Origin: Psychrobacillus vulpis
Lineage (GTDB): Bacteria; Bacillota; Bacilli; Bacillales_A; Planococcaceae
Direction of reading: 5' to 3'
Assembly (NCBI RefSeq): GCF_006861825.1
Contig: NZ_VDGI01000011.1
Coordinates: forward strand, 1 to 64,000
Length of the DNA: 64,000 nt
The notes below the pieces were generated by a model, which was given only the letters and a program-made list of their open reading frames with translations, was not told the DNA's origin and searched no databases. A program made the translations under genes and the position numbers. This document shows, one piece after another, positions 25,528 to 34,913 of the stretch. Each line of letters begins with the position of its first letter. The first letter of the stretch is position 1.

Positions 25528-26256
25528 GTGCCCAATCAACAGATAGAGACCATCATGAAACCATTGGGAGATTCTGCATTAATCGTACAGCTCGGAGAAG
25601 GAATAGATCCGATAATTCATGAAAGAGTTAAAAATCTTTCAGAATTATTAACAAATAATCCATTTGAAGGGTTCATTGAACTCGTTCCTGCTTACAATAA
25701 TATAACGGTATTTTACAATCCGTATATTGTATATAATTCACAAAAAGGTACACTAACTGCTTTTGAAAAAGTATGTGCGCATATGAAACATTTAGTACAA
25801 CAAATTAAAATCAATATAAACGAAGGTCCAAGGCTTGTCTCCATACCCGTTTGCTATGGAGGAGAATTCGGTCCGGATTTAGAAAATGTTGCACAATACC
25901 ATAATATGACACAAGAAGAAGTCATTCGAATTCATTCAGAGAGTGAATGTTTAGTTTATATGCTTGGTTTTGCTCCAGGATTTCCATTTATGGGCGGAAT
26001 GGATGAACGAATTGCAACACCTCGTAAAGAAACACCAAGATTATCCATAAAACCCGGATCAGTAGGAATTGCTGGTAAACAAACCGGAATTTATCCATTT
26101 GAAACTCCTGGTGGATGGCAAATTATCGGAAGAACGCCACTTAATTTGTTTCTTCCGCATATGTCCCCTCCGACTTTACTACAATCTGGGGATAAAATTC
26201 GATTTGTGCCTATTTCTCCAAATGATTATTCAGATTATAAGGAGATGAAACAATGA
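25528..26256 (+). CDS. pxpB: 5-oxoprolinase subunit B (KipI family)
   Basis: A 242-residue KipI-type protein, subunit B of 5-oxoprolinase. Visible signatures are PLGDSALIVQLGEGID, the VSIPVCYGGEFGPDL segment, VYMLGFAPGFPFMGGMDE, TPRKETPRLSIKPGSVGIAG and TGIYPFETPGGWQIIGRTP. In B. subtilis KipI also inhibits the sporulation kinase KinA. GTG is taken as start with AAAGGAG 8 bases upstream; an ATG lies 9 codons further in. It overlaps pxpC by 4 bases. Confidence 0.93.
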   Translation: MPNQQIETIMKPLGDSALIVQLGEGIDPIIHERVKNLSELLTNNPFEGFIELVPAYNNITVFYNPYIVYNSQKGTLTAFEKVCAHMKHLVQQIKININEGPRLVSIPVCYGGEFGPDLENVAQYHNMTQEEVIRIHSESECLVYMLGFAPGFPFMGGMDERIATPRKETPRLSIKPGSVGIAGKQTGIYPFETPGGWQIIGRTPLNLFLPHMSPPTLLQSGDKIRFVPISPNDYSDYKEMKQ

Positions 26257-27239
26257 GTGTAAAAGTGCTACATTCGGGTCTGCTAACAACAATTCAAGAC
26301 ATCGGGAGATTCGGTTCTCAACAGTATGGGGTGATTGTTAGTGGAGCAATGGATAGTTATTCATTGCGGCTTGCAAACCTTTTAGTCGGTAATATGGAAA
26401 ATGAAGCAACACTTGAAATTACTTTATTCGGGACTACCTTACAATTTGAGGAAGATACGTTAATCGCAATTACTGGTGGTGATTTTCTTGCGACTGTTGA
26501 TGGAGTGGTTGCTCCTTTGTGGCGCCCTGTGCTTATTAAGAAAGATTCTATCTTAAAATTCAATTCTGCCATTAGAGGAAGTAGAGCATATGTTGCTTTC
26601 GCGGGAGGAATTAATGCTTCGGAAATTCTGGGTAGCAAAAGTACGTATCTTCGAGCAAAAATCGGTGGTTTTGAAGGAAGAGCTTTGCAAAAAGGAGATG
26701 TCCTTCTAGTTGGAGAAGGAAATTATCTAAGTAAGAAGCTGGTTCAACAATTAACTAAAAATAATTTCTCCTGGTCGATTAATTGCAACGAACTTATTAA
26801 TTTCAATCAACATCAAGTCATTCGTGTACTAAAAGGTACAGAATTTCATCGTTTTAATAAAGAAAGTCAACAAATATTTTGGGAAGAACCTTATTCACTT
26901 ACCGTTCAATCAGACCGCATGGGATATCGGTTAGAAGGTCCTCCAATTTCTCTATCAGAAAATTTCGAGCTTCTATCCGAAGGTGTTACATTTGGAACAA
27001 TACAGATTCCTTCTAATGGTCAACCTATTATACTAATGGCAGATAGACAAACTACTGGCGGCTATCCTAAAATTGGACAAGTAATTACCGCTGACTTATC
27101 GAGTTTGGCACAGCTCCAACCAACGGCAACGATTCGTTTCAAGGAAGTCACACAGGAAGAAGCAGAAAAACTCTTAATTAAAAACGAGCAACTTATAAAT
27201 AAAATAAAAACTGCGATTCACTATAAAGTGTTTCATTAG
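26253..27239 (+). CDS. pxpC: 5-oxoprolinase subunit C (KipA family)
   Basis: A 328-residue KipA/biotin-dependent-carboxylase-like protein, subunit C of 5-oxoprolinase. Family stretches are VLHSGLLTTIQDIGRFGSQQ, GAMDSYSLRLANLLVGN, EITLFGTTLQFEEDTLIAITGGDF, RGSRAYVAFAGGI, SDRMGYRLEGPPI, GTIQIPSNGQPIILMADRQTTGGYPKIGQVI (seen in pieces). It begins within the pxpB stop (ATGA overlap) and ends before a bidirectional terminator. Confidence 0.93.
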   Translation: MSVKVLHSGLLTTIQDIGRFGSQQYGVIVSGAMDSYSLRLANLLVGNMENEATLEITLFGTTLQFEEDTLIAITGGDFLATVDGVVAPLWRPVLIKKDSILKFNSAIRGSRAYVAFAGGINASEILGSKSTYLRAKIGGFEGRALQKGDVLLVGEGNYLSKKLVQQLTKNNFSWSINCNELINFNQHQVIRVLKGTEFHRFNKESQQIFWEEPYSLTVQSDRMGYRLEGPPISLSENFELLSEGVTFGTIQIPSNGQPIILMADRQTTGGYPKIGQVITADLSSLAQLQPTATIRFKEVTQEEAEKLLIKNEQLINKIKTAIHYKVFH

Positions 27240-27244
27240 TCAAT

Positions 27245-27283
27245 AAAAAATCCTCTATTCTCTTTTGGAATAGAGGATTTTAC
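27245..27283. terminator. Bidirectional terminator pxpC/kipR
   Basis: The stem AAAATCCTCTATTC/GAATAGAGGATTTT with a 7-base loop has A- and T-runs on both sides. It serves the convergent pxpBC and iclR-type genes. Confidence 0.92.
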
Positions 27284-28033
27284 TTATATTAGATAGCCTA
27301 GTTTTTCGGAAATCTCATTTGCAGCATCAATCACTTTTTTTGCAAAAATATCCACTTTTTCATTTTGATAGTTTGCTTCAATTCCAGCAATACTAATACC
27401 TGCAATAACTTCTCCTCTATGATTAAAAATAGGCGCTGCAATTGCTGATGTATGATTTTCTAACTCCGAATTACTAATTGTATAGCCATTTTTTCTAGCA
27501 TTTTGAATACTCTCAAACAATATTTCTTTATCTATTATCGTTCCCATGGCGAAAGAGTTTAATTCAACATTGCTTAAATAGGATTCAATTTCTTCATCTT
27601 GTAAAAAAGATAGTATGATGCGAGAGCAAGCTCCTGCATATAATGGGCTTCTTCTTCCCACCGCAGTATATAAACGAACTTTTTGATAACTATCAACTTT
27701 TTCAATATAGATCGCTTCATCGCCTTGTTTCACAATTAAGTTAATCGCTTCTTTTAACTCCTCATGTAAATCAAGCATAATTGGATAAGCGATTTGCCGA
27801 ATATCAAGCCTCGAAGAAACAAGGTTTCCATAAGTTAGAAATAATAGTCCTAAACGATATTTAGAATCCTTTCCTTTTTCTACAAAACCCATTTCCTCTA
27901 ATGATATTAACATTCTATAAACTGAGGTTTTAGGAATATGAGATAAATCAATAATTTCTTGGAATGTCAATGCAGAATGGTCAATAAATAAATTTAATAT
28001 ATCCATAGAACGAACGACTGTTTTATTTTTCAT
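27284..28033 (-). CDS. kipR: IclR-family regulator (KipR-like)
   Basis: A 249-residue IclR-type regulator. The winged helix (SMDILNLFIDHSALTFQEII, IPKTSVYRMLISLEEMGFVE) is followed by the IclR effector domain with VGRRSPLYAGACSRIILSFL, NSELENHTSAIAAPIFNHRG and GEVIAGISIAGIE. In B. subtilis kipR lies in the same cluster and represses it. Here it is encoded convergently to pxpBC and could act on the dyad at 25320. It is possibly cotranscribed with nothing else: the EamA gene upstream on the same strand is 31 bases away, so a shared transcript is also possible. Confidence 0.85.
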   Translation of the reverse strand: MKNKTVVRSMDILNLFIDHSALTFQEIIDLSHIPKTSVYRMLISLEEMGFVEKGKDSKYRLGLLFLTYGNLVSSRLDIRQIAYPIMLDLHEELKEAINLIVKQGDEAIYIEKVDSYQKVRLYTAVGRRSPLYAGACSRIILSFLQDEEIESYLSNVELNSFAMGTIIDKEILFESIQNARKNGYTISNSELENHTSAIAAPIFNHRGEVIAGISIAGIEANYQNEKVDIFAKKVIDAANEISEKLGYLI

Positions 28034-28064
28034 ATATTCTCCTTAGTCTAGTTATTATTAAGTT

Positions 28065-28958
28065 TTATGTAGATAAATAGCTCTGCTTTCCTCGATAATT
28101 GACAAGAAAAATACTTAAACCAACTAGTAGTAATCCGAGAATTAGCAAATTAGTAATAGGTTCATGTAAAAATACAGCACCTATAAAAACGGCAATAACA
28201 GGTACTAAAAAAGTAAATGAACCAACTTTACTTGCTTCTCCTTTATTAATTAGTTTGTAGTAAATAATGTAAGATAAAGGAATTCCAAATGTTGAACCAT
28301 ACGTTAGTCCAAAAACATATATCATATTCCACTTAATGTCAGACCAACTTTCAAAAAGCGAGCCTGTGCCTAATAACAGTGTCCCACCTAAAATACACTG
28401 TAGAGAAACCATCCAATATGCATCTACTCTATGACTTACTCTTTTAACGTAAACTACTCCAATCGCCCAAAATACAGCAGTGAGTAAACCTAGAATTACT
28501 CCAACAACAGATACATGGAAGTTTAAACCATCTATACTTACAACGACAATACCAATAAACCCGATCATTAAACCAACTATTTTCACAGGACTTATCAATT
28601 CCGATAACCAGATCCAGGCAAACAATCCGAGTAACACAGGTTGAAAATAGACAAGAATCGAAAACAATCCTCCAGGTAAATATATTAGGCCAACAGTTTG
28701 TAAACCAAAAAATAGTACTGTATTAAATAGAGCAGAAATACAATATAAGCTCCAATTTTCACGCCAGTTAATCATTTTTCTTCTTTTCATCAGTATAATT
28801 GCTAGTAGTAGGCCACCAATTGTTGCTCGCATACCTGCAAATAAGAGTGGTGGCGTGTATGGTATTGCAGATTTATAAATCGGCCAACTAGCACCCCATA
28901 CAAAAACCAAAACTAACAGTGCAGCAGTCGATTTCGTGAATAACCTACTCAATGACAC
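28065..28958 (-). CDS. EamA/DMT-superfamily transporter
   Basis: A 297-residue protein with ten predicted helices in two EamA repeats (about residues 15-140 and 155-288). The N-terminal ALLVLVFVWGASWPIYKSAI and TPPLLFAGMRATIGGLLL, and the GFIGIVVVSIDGL loop are typical of the drug/metabolite transporter superfamily, often exporters of amino acids or related metabolites. The kipR-like gene follows 31 bases downstream on the same strand. The substrate is unknown. Confidence 0.85.
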   Translation of the reverse strand: MSLSRLFTKSTAALLVLVFVWGASWPIYKSAIPYTPPLLFAGMRATIGGLLLAIILMKRRKMINWRENWSLYCISALFNTVLFFGLQTVGLIYLPGGLFSILVYFQPVLLGLFAWIWLSELISPVKIVGLMIGFIGIVVVSIDGLNFHVSVVGVILGLLTAVFWAIGVVYVKRVSHRVDAYWMVSLQCILGGTLLLGTGSLFESWSDIKWNMIYVFGLTYGSTFGIPLSYIIYYKLINKGEASKVGSFTFLVPVIAVFIGAVFLHEPITNLLILGLLLVGLSIFLVNYRGKQSYLST

Positions 28959-29066
28959 TACTTCCTTTCAAAACTTATCCAATTCTCTGACTCCACTATA
29001 CACTAAAAAAAATGAAACAATCTATAAATTTTTCAGAATTACAACTAATATATTACAAAATTATTA

Positions 29067-29133
29067 CAGGTGCCAGGCACCAAAAATAAAACAAACATGA
29101 AAACGTGAGTTTCACGTCTTTCATGTTTGTTTC
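29067..29133. repeat. GGTGCC[A/T]GGCACC repeat with long palindrome (copy 1)
   Basis: The block GGTGCCAGGCACC (29069-29081) is followed by a hairpin whose arms read ACAAACATGAAA and TTTCATGTTTGT around an inner CGTGA/TCACG. The same arrangement is at 45012-45065. Here it lies just beyond the 3' end of the FMN reductase gene and probably acts as its terminator. Confidence 0.75.
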
Positions 29134-29149
29134 TGTGTTTTGACTCTAA

Positions 29150-29698
29150 TTATTTTACTTTGTTATAGAATTCAACAAAATTTCCTACTACTGAATCTAG
29201 GAAAGCGACTGTTCCTTCGTCCGTAATTTCGTTTTGCTCGTTTAATTTCGTATGAATCGCACCAATATATACTTCGTTATTTGGAAGTAATTTTGGTTGT
29301 AATGTCGGATTTGAAATAATTTCTCTTAGATGCATTTGAGCACGAACGCTACCTAATACACCCATAGAAGAACCTACTATAAATGTTGGTTTGTCTTTTA
29401 AATCGTGACCGCTACGTGACATCCAGTCAATTGCATTTTTCAATGCTCCTGGAATCGAAAAGTTATATTCAGGAACTGCGAACAATACGGCTTCTGCTTC
29501 ACTCACTTTCATTTTAAAGTCCATTGCGCCTTTTGGAGGATTTTCTTCAATATCTGCGCTGAACATTTCTACATCATTAATAAGTGCAATTTCAATTTCT
29601 AGTTTATCTGCATAACGTTTTTGCATATATTTTACTAACTTTAAGTTGTAAGATTCTTTTCTGTTACTACCGATGATTGCTGTTACTTTAATTGCCAT
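29150..29698 (-). CDS. NADPH-dependent FMN reductase family protein
   Basis: A 182-residue flavodoxin-fold NAD(P)H:FMN oxidoreductase (azoreductase/chromate reductase-like). The phosphate loop GSNRKESYNLKLVKYM, the VLFAVPEYNFSIPGALKNAIDW flavin-binding stretch (P-E-Y-N motif) and the VGSSMGVLGSVRAQMHLRE segment are clear. Such enzymes reduce quinones, dyes or metals with a two-electron mechanism. The gene is monocistronic with its own AGGAG site. Confidence 0.9.
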   Translation of the reverse strand: MAIKVTAIIGSNRKESYNLKLVKYMQKRYADKLEIEIALINDVEMFSADIEENPPKGAMDFKMKVSEAEAVLFAVPEYNFSIPGALKNAIDWMSRSGHDLKDKPTFIVGSSMGVLGSVRAQMHLREIISNPTLQPKLLPNNEVYIGAIHTKLNEQNEITDEGTVAFLDSVVGNFVEFYNKVK

Positions 29699-29832
29699 TT
29701 GTAATTCTCCTCTTTCTTTTAGTTATGTAATTAATACAAAGATAAGAAAAATTCTTAACTTTTATCACGTTTTTTAGTATACCATTAGAATAAATCATTA
29801 TGCTTGTACAATGCTCAACATATAAAATAAGT

Positions 29833-29866
29833 GAAAAAAAGAGATTGCTCTATCAAGCAATCTCCT
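29833..29866 (-). terminator. Terminator after gntP
   Basis: On the reverse strand GAGATTGCT/AGCAATCTC around 6 bases is followed by a seven-T run, ending the gntP reading direction. Confidence 0.9.
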
Positions 29867-29884
29867 CGTCTTTATACTAAAATA

Positions 29885-31267
29885 TTAACCTACAATCGCG
29901 TTTGCAATGATGATCATTATTAATGCTGTGAACCAAGCTAGTGTAGTTGGAACTGACCAAACTAAAATTTGTTCTTTTAACTTACTAATCCCAAGCATAC
30001 GATTGACAACCCAGAATAGCGAATCATTGAAGTAAGAGAATAACATTGCTCCTAATGCAGCTGCTTGAGCTGCAAGTGCTAAATTTACATCTAAGTTTGC
30101 TAGGATTGGTGCTGAAATAGATGCAGCAGTAATCATCGCAACAGTCCCACTACCTTGTATTAATCGAACGATTGATGCAATAAAGAATGGTACCAAAACT
30201 GCTGGTAGAGGTAAACCAGCGATGATTTCTGCAAGATAATCACCAGTTCCACTGTCACGAAGAACAGTTCCTAAAGCCCCACCTGCACCTGTCACTAGTA
30301 AAATAATACCAGCTGTTGTCATTCCTTCTTCCATTCTTTCCAATGCTTCTTCACGTTTCATACGATTAGCTAAACCGTAAATTGCTGCTACTAATCCTAG
30401 TGCTAACGCAATAATAGGTTGTCCTAAAAATAATACATAATCCCAAACTCCACCAGTAATTTTCAATGCAGATATTGTAGTATTTAAGAAGATTAAGATA
30501 ATTGGTAATAAAATCGGAAATAGTGAAAGAAATAAAGAGGGTAACTCTTTCTCTCTATTTGCTTAAGCTGCTAAAAAGTCATTATAGACCATTTCAGAAG
30601 ACTCCTTGCGAACAAATCCTTCGCCATCCTCTTCAGGTACTTGGTAAATTCTTTTACCTATCCATTGAGCATAAAGCACACCAACAATAATAATTGGAAT
30701 TGCAAAAATCAGACCCCAGAAAATCATTTGTCCAATATCTACACCAAAAATCCCTGCAACTCCTAACGAGCCAGGAGTTGGTGGTACTGCATGATGTGTC
30801 GCTGCCAAACCAATAGCAAGAGCGATTCCAAGTGTAACAACAGATTTCCCTGTTTTTCGAGATAGTGATTTTACTAATGGGTTTAATATTACAAAAGCTG
30901 AGTCTACAAAAATTGGAATAGAAACAATATAACCCGCAATCGCCATTGCCCACTCTTCTTTTTTCTTTCCTACTAATCTGATTAATGAGTATGCTAGCTT
31001 TTCAGCTGCTCCTGTTACTTCTAAAATACGTCCCATCATAACTCCAAGACCAACAACGATCCCAATTGATGCCAGAGTATTCCCGAAACCAGTTGTGATG
31101 GAGCTTACAACTTTAAGCGGCTCCATACCTCCGATTAATCCAGTAATTGATGCTGCAATGATTAGTGCTAAAAATGCATGAATTTTCGTTTTTAGCACAA
31201 GTAAAATAAGAACGGTAATACCTATAACAAGACCAATTAACATTTGCATTTCTAATGTCATCCCCAT
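29885..31267 (-). pseudogene. GntP-family gluconate/sugar-acid permease with one internal stop
   Basis: The reverse strand encodes a complete GntP-type transporter of about 460 codons with many membrane helices. One TAA (forward 30563-30565) interrupts it between VYNDFLAA and ANREKELPSLFLS. The frame is the same on both sides, so this is a single nonsense change rather than a frameshift. Typical parts are SIPIFVDSAFVILNPL, GLAATHHAVPPTPGSLGVAG, GGVWDYVLFLGQP and GSGTVAMITAASI. The first part ends after about 234 residues, too short to transport. A 3' part with its own ATG could be made but would lack half the helices. Decay of neighbouring pdxA2 supports loss of the whole pathway. Confidence 0.88.
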
Positions 31268-31333
31268 GAAACCCCTTTCATCTTATGTTCTAAAAATAGA
31301 AGGAAAGCAAGTACTCCCCTTCTTATGAATTAC

Positions 31334-32013
31334 CTACAATGACTCACGAGTGAATTTTGGTGCATATTCCGCAGCAAGTTTAATGCACTCAAACATACTT
31401 ACTTCTGATGCAATATTTTTCCACGCAATATCGAATGCTGTACCATGATCAACAGATGTACGAAGGAATGGTAAACCATTTGTAATAGAAATTGTACGGT
31501 GGAAATCTGTCATTTTTGCAGCGATGTGCCCTTGATCATGGTATAAAGAAAGAACTGCATCGTACTTTCCATTTAATGCTTGGAAGAATACTGAATCCGC
31601 TGGAACTGGACCGTATGCATCGATTCCAGAAGCTTTCGCTAATTCAACTCCTGGTTTAATTTCTTCCACTTCTTCATTCCCAAATAGACCGCCTTCCCCA
31701 GCATGTGGGTTTAGACCAGCAACAGCTAGTTTACGATTCGTTGTAAAGCTTTGTCGCAACGAATTAAATAATCATGAACACGTTCTTTCGTCATTTGATT
31801 AATAGCTGTAGCTACTGATACGTGTCGAGTCAGGAAGAAAATTCGCATACCGTTTACTTGGAACATTGTTAACGGATCTGGAGTTCCACCTAAATCTTCT
31901 AACATCTCTGTATGTCCGATGTATGGAACTTTCGCTGCTTTTAATGATTCTTTATTGATAGGAGTTGTTGCAATTGCCTTTACTTCTCCTGCCATCGCCA
32001 ATTCAACTGAGCG
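31334..32013 (-). pseudogene. PdxA2-like 4-phosphoerythronate/threonate dehydrogenase, truncated and frameshifted
   Basis: Homology to the PdxA/PdxA2 family covers only the C-terminal two thirds. It starts at [17 protein letters not shown] and runs through [20 protein letters not shown] and [13 protein letters not shown]. It breaks by frameshift near 31745 (from [11 protein letters not shown] to [19 protein letters not shown]) and continues with [14 protein letters not shown] to the stop. Metal-ligand His residues of GHTE, YHDQGH and DHGTAFD are present. The 5' third is missing: at about 32013 the sequence turns into an unrelated Rgg fragment on the opposite strand. In related genomes pdxA2, a DUF1537 kinase and gntP form a sugar-acid operon; the kinase is gone here. 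Confidence 0.88.
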
Positions 32014-32620
32014 TTATAACATTAAAGAGATAAATGTGTTAGGAAAACGAATAGGAGCCTATTTAGAAGTTCAAGAAGATATAGAGCTTAAGGAAATTCA
32101 TTTGATTTGTGATGCCTTTATACAATTACATCAAACTATGGATATTAACATAGCTAAAAATATCATTATGCCTATTTGGCAGCGTATTTCCAAATATGAT
32201 CAATGGTATTTGAATGATATTCGTTTAATCAATACTATTTTATTTTTGTTTCCTGTCAACACTGCAATTGAATTCACTCGAAATGTATTAGACAGGCTAA
32301 GTAAATATACAGATTTTCGTGATGCTAACATACTAAAATTTGCGTTGCTCATTAATTTGTCATTGCTATTAATTAAGAATAAAGATTATTCCAAGTCCCT
32401 TTCTATTATTGAGGAATCACTACAACATCAAAGAAAAATGAACTATCCTATATTAGCACTTCATTTTTCAAGAATAGCAATATGCCATTTCCATCTTGGG
32501 AACAAAGATCCAGCAGTCTTTTTAGAAAAGGCAAAGCAGTTATTGTTCCTCTATAATGATGTAGAATACTGGGAACGTATTCAAACAGAATTCATACATT
32601 ATACTCAATTGAAATTATAG
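32013..32620 (+). pseudogene. Rgg/MutR-family regulator, C-terminal remnant
   Basis: From about 32013 an open frame encodes about 200 residues of all-helical, TPR-like sequence with Rgg/MutR C-terminal features: PIWQRISKYDQWYLNDIRLI, NTILFLFPVNTAIEF, RLSKYTDFRDANILKFAL, LINLSLLLIKNKDYSKSL, YPILALHFSRIAICHFHLGN. The N-terminal helix-turn-helix is absent. Upstream codons in the same frame are antisense to pdxA2 and are not part of the gene. It cannot bind DNA as it stands, so it is a truncated remnant created at the same breakpoint that cut pdxA2. Confidence 0.75.
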
Positions 32621-32669
32621 GATAGTACGCTAAATGGAAACCTATTAATCTCTCTTGACTCTACCTTAC

Positions 32670-32709
32670 AAGCCCAAAAGCACGGGTTTCGCGCTCTGGG
32701 CATTTTTAT
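32670..32709 (+). terminator. Terminator after Rgg remnant
   Basis: Imperfect stem AGCCCAAAAGC/GCGCTCTGGGC with loop around GGGTTTC, followed by ATTTTTATTTT. Confidence 0.75.
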
Positions 32710-32726
32710 TTTGTGCTTGATAAATT

Positions 32727-32887
32727 ACTTTCTGTATTTTACCGAGTAATCCAATACTAATTTAATAAACTGCTCTCTAGTAATTTCCCTGTTGTAGTTA
32801 TTAGGGATGTTATCAATAACAGCGTTGTATTTGTATACGGTAATATTAGAATGTTCTTTGTCAATTTGATATAGATAGTCACCAGTA
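32727..32887 (-). pseudogene. Unrecognised coding remnant
   Basis: The reverse strand has an open frame without a start codon, reading DSTGDYLYQIDKEHSN, then ITVYKYNAVIDNIPNNY and REQFIKLVLDYSVKYRK before the stop. It begins directly after the stop of the XerS-like fragment in a different frame, so it may be a frameshifted continuation or a separate fusion fragment. I do not recognise the family. Confidence 0.4.
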
Positions 32888-33115
32888 CTATCTTAATGCT
32901 TCAGGTTCAATATCTTTAGGTGATTTACACTCCACAATACCTTCAGTAATTAACCAAAGAAAAAACTCTTTATAATCTCTTACATAATTGAAGAGTGGGA
33001 GGGGGGAGAGAATATCGAATTTATGATCTACATATTTTATTACGAAATTCGGCATTTCCTTCTGGAGTAGTTCTAATCGGTTCTCGTAATATTCATGCTG
33101 CTTAGTTATAGCCAT
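32888..33115 (-). pseudogene. XerS-like tyrosine recombinase, N-terminal fragment
   Basis: A 75-residue frame starting MAITKQHEYYENRLELLQ and continuing through EMPNFVIKYVDHKFDI and LFNYVRDYKEFFLWLITEG. This matches the N-terminal SAM-like core-binding domain of XerS-type tyrosine recombinases (K-Q-H-E-Y-Y..., F-x-x-Y-x-x-D-x-x-x-F-F-x-W-L). The catalytic domain with R-H-R-Y residues is absent. GGAGG lies 8 bases upstream of the ATG at 33115, so the fragment may still be translated. It is a recombinase remnant in a decaying region. Confidence 0.65.
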
Positions 33116-33218
33116 CAGTATTTCCTCCAATCTATATCAGAATATAATTCTATAAGGTGGGGGGATACCCGATATTCACCTTGAAGAGAGTATAATACAA
33201 TTATTACGAATATTTGTT

Positions 33219-33939
33219 CTATTCAACTTCGAAAATAGTAAACGCAAAATGTTTAAAATCTTCATATTCACTCGGTAAATATTTCATAATAATTTTTATA
33301 GTTATAGTGATGATAAAATTTCTCTCTAAAAGTATTAAACTTAAAGCAAAATCTGATGTCCTAATCGGATCTAAATGCTTATTAGATTTAGATATGTCTG
33401 TGATTGATTTAAGACCATGAGCTTCTGCTGACATTCCGGTATAGAGTACAGAATGAGCCTCTTTTAAAGAAGTTTGTTTTGCTAACTTTTTCAAATTATC
33501 TGGACCATCAAATAATGAGTACCATTTAGGTGGGTGATTTATCCTCAATTTTTTCTTAGTTCGAAATATTTCCTCTTGAAAACTCTTAAATTCATTATTT
33601 AGTAATCTATTATTATCTTCCAATTTTTTCAGTAACACTTCCTTAGACAACATAGGTTTTTTATTTTTTAATTCCTTATTAATAAATGTAACCTCTTCAT
33701 ATAACCATGTACTGTAGTAAGATAATGCCTTCCTTTTTATATCATTTTCTTCTTTAAGCATAAATTCTAATTGTAGAAATACTTCATAAGCAGCTCTTCC
33801 AACAGTAGTGTGAAGCAACTGAAGATAGATGCTCGCATCTATATCCCTTATTCCAGTTTCAAATTTAAAATATTGCTCGTTACCTCCGTTTGGCTGTTCT
33901 ATTATTTCGAATCTTTTTGAAATCTTTCCCTAAATACAT
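33219..33939 (-). pseudogene. DUF5677-like protein, frameshifted near the start
   Basis: The main frame encodes about 235 residues from GKISKRFEIIEQPNGGNEQ through a helical body to the stop. Typical DUF5677-like features are the paired helices and GMSAEAHGLKSITDI. The only good start, ATG at 33939 preceded by GGAGAG, opens MYLGKDFKKI in a neighbouring frame. The two frames meet at an A5 run (forward 33913-33917). One inserted or lost base in that run explains the break. Translation could begin at an internal ATG at 33818, giving a 199-residue product without the N-terminus. The function of this domain is unknown. Confidence 0.6.
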
Positions 33940-34160
33940 CCCTATCTCTCCAATCTTTTATTCCATGTGGAATATTTTGTCATGTAATCTCATTTTTCCT
34001 TTAACATTAATGGTGAAAGGTTGGATTATATTGGAGAAAGGTGGGATTGAATGGTGGAATTGATACAGTTATTTGTTGATATTTAGTTTCTCACTATTGG
34101 TAGTTGTATTTAGGTTCGTTTTTCATACTAGTTACTAAAAATAAGAATGGGGGATTTAAA
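33940..34160. other. AT-rich intergenic region
   Basis: Between two outward-facing genes. It presumably holds promoters for both. A GGTGAAAGGTTGG/GGAGAAAGGTGGG direct repeat is visible around 34010-34045. No gene or clear operator was recognised. Confidence 0.4.
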
Positions 34161-34883
34161 TTGAAAAAGTTATTAATTATGGGATTAACAATGGTTTTGG
34201 CATTTGCTTTTGCTTTCGTATCACCTTCTTATGCGAATGGGTTACTAACTAAGGAAGGTTTGACACAGCCGAATGATGGACTTGCACTAGCACTTGACGT
34301 TCGTACTGAAAACTTTTTATAGGAATTTACAACTAGTGGAATTATGGGTGAACTCTCTACTGACAGTGTTGGAAATATGATCCTACTAAATGATGATGTC
34401 AATTACTTAATGGGCAAGTATAATGTAAGTGATGAGTTTCTTAAACTTTTGAATGCTATAATGGATGATGCAAATGCTAAAGGATTAACAAAGGGATTAA
34501 TTAGTGATGATTTTGTATCACTTCCAACTCCTGTAGAAGGCGGTATTACTGATATTACCAAGGAATTCCCAGGGGATACTGTCAGTCCGATGGCTCAAGT
34601 AAAAGACTGGAAGGTTTATTTTACTCTTGATGAAGTAAAAATGTACTTTTTTGTTGCCGCTTCTACAGGACCTGTTGCATTAGCAGCAGCTCTTAATAGT
34701 GTTGTATTTCTATTGGGTGGGCCTGTCGCAACAACTATTTCCCTTGTTTTAACTATTATTGGAACTGCTACGTTAGTTAACTTATGCTACCTTATTACAC
34801 AAGCAGTAGTTCTAAAGAAAGGCGTTTACATTGGAATCACTTGGAATGGAGCATTCCCTAATTACGCACAAGGTACGTGGTAA
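34161..34883 (+). pseudogene. Secreted bacteriocin-like protein with one in-frame TAG
   Basis: TTG at 34161 with GGGGG 7 bases upstream opens a signal peptide (LKKLLIMGLTMVLAFAFAF, cleavage likely after SYA). After 53 codons a TAG (34320-34322) interrupts the same frame, which then continues for 187 codons. The second part has an acidic spacer, then a C-terminal hydrophobic domain (VAASTGPVALAAALNSVVFL, LTIIGTATLVNLCYLITQAV) ending ITWNGAFPNYAQGTW. A signal peptide, pro-region and helical hydrophobic C-terminus, followed by a small membrane protein, is reminiscent of large unmodified bacteriocins with an immunity partner. I do not recognise a named family. The stop makes the present copy probably non-functional. 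Confidence 0.55.
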
Positions 34884-34913
34884 GGCTTTCGAGAATGGAG
34901 GTTCGAAAAACAA

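Noticed and set aside
31919-32012. N-terminal 31 codons in frame with the Rgg remnant
   Set aside because: This stretch is antisense to well-conserved pdxA2 codons, so it is not the natural start of the Rgg protein.
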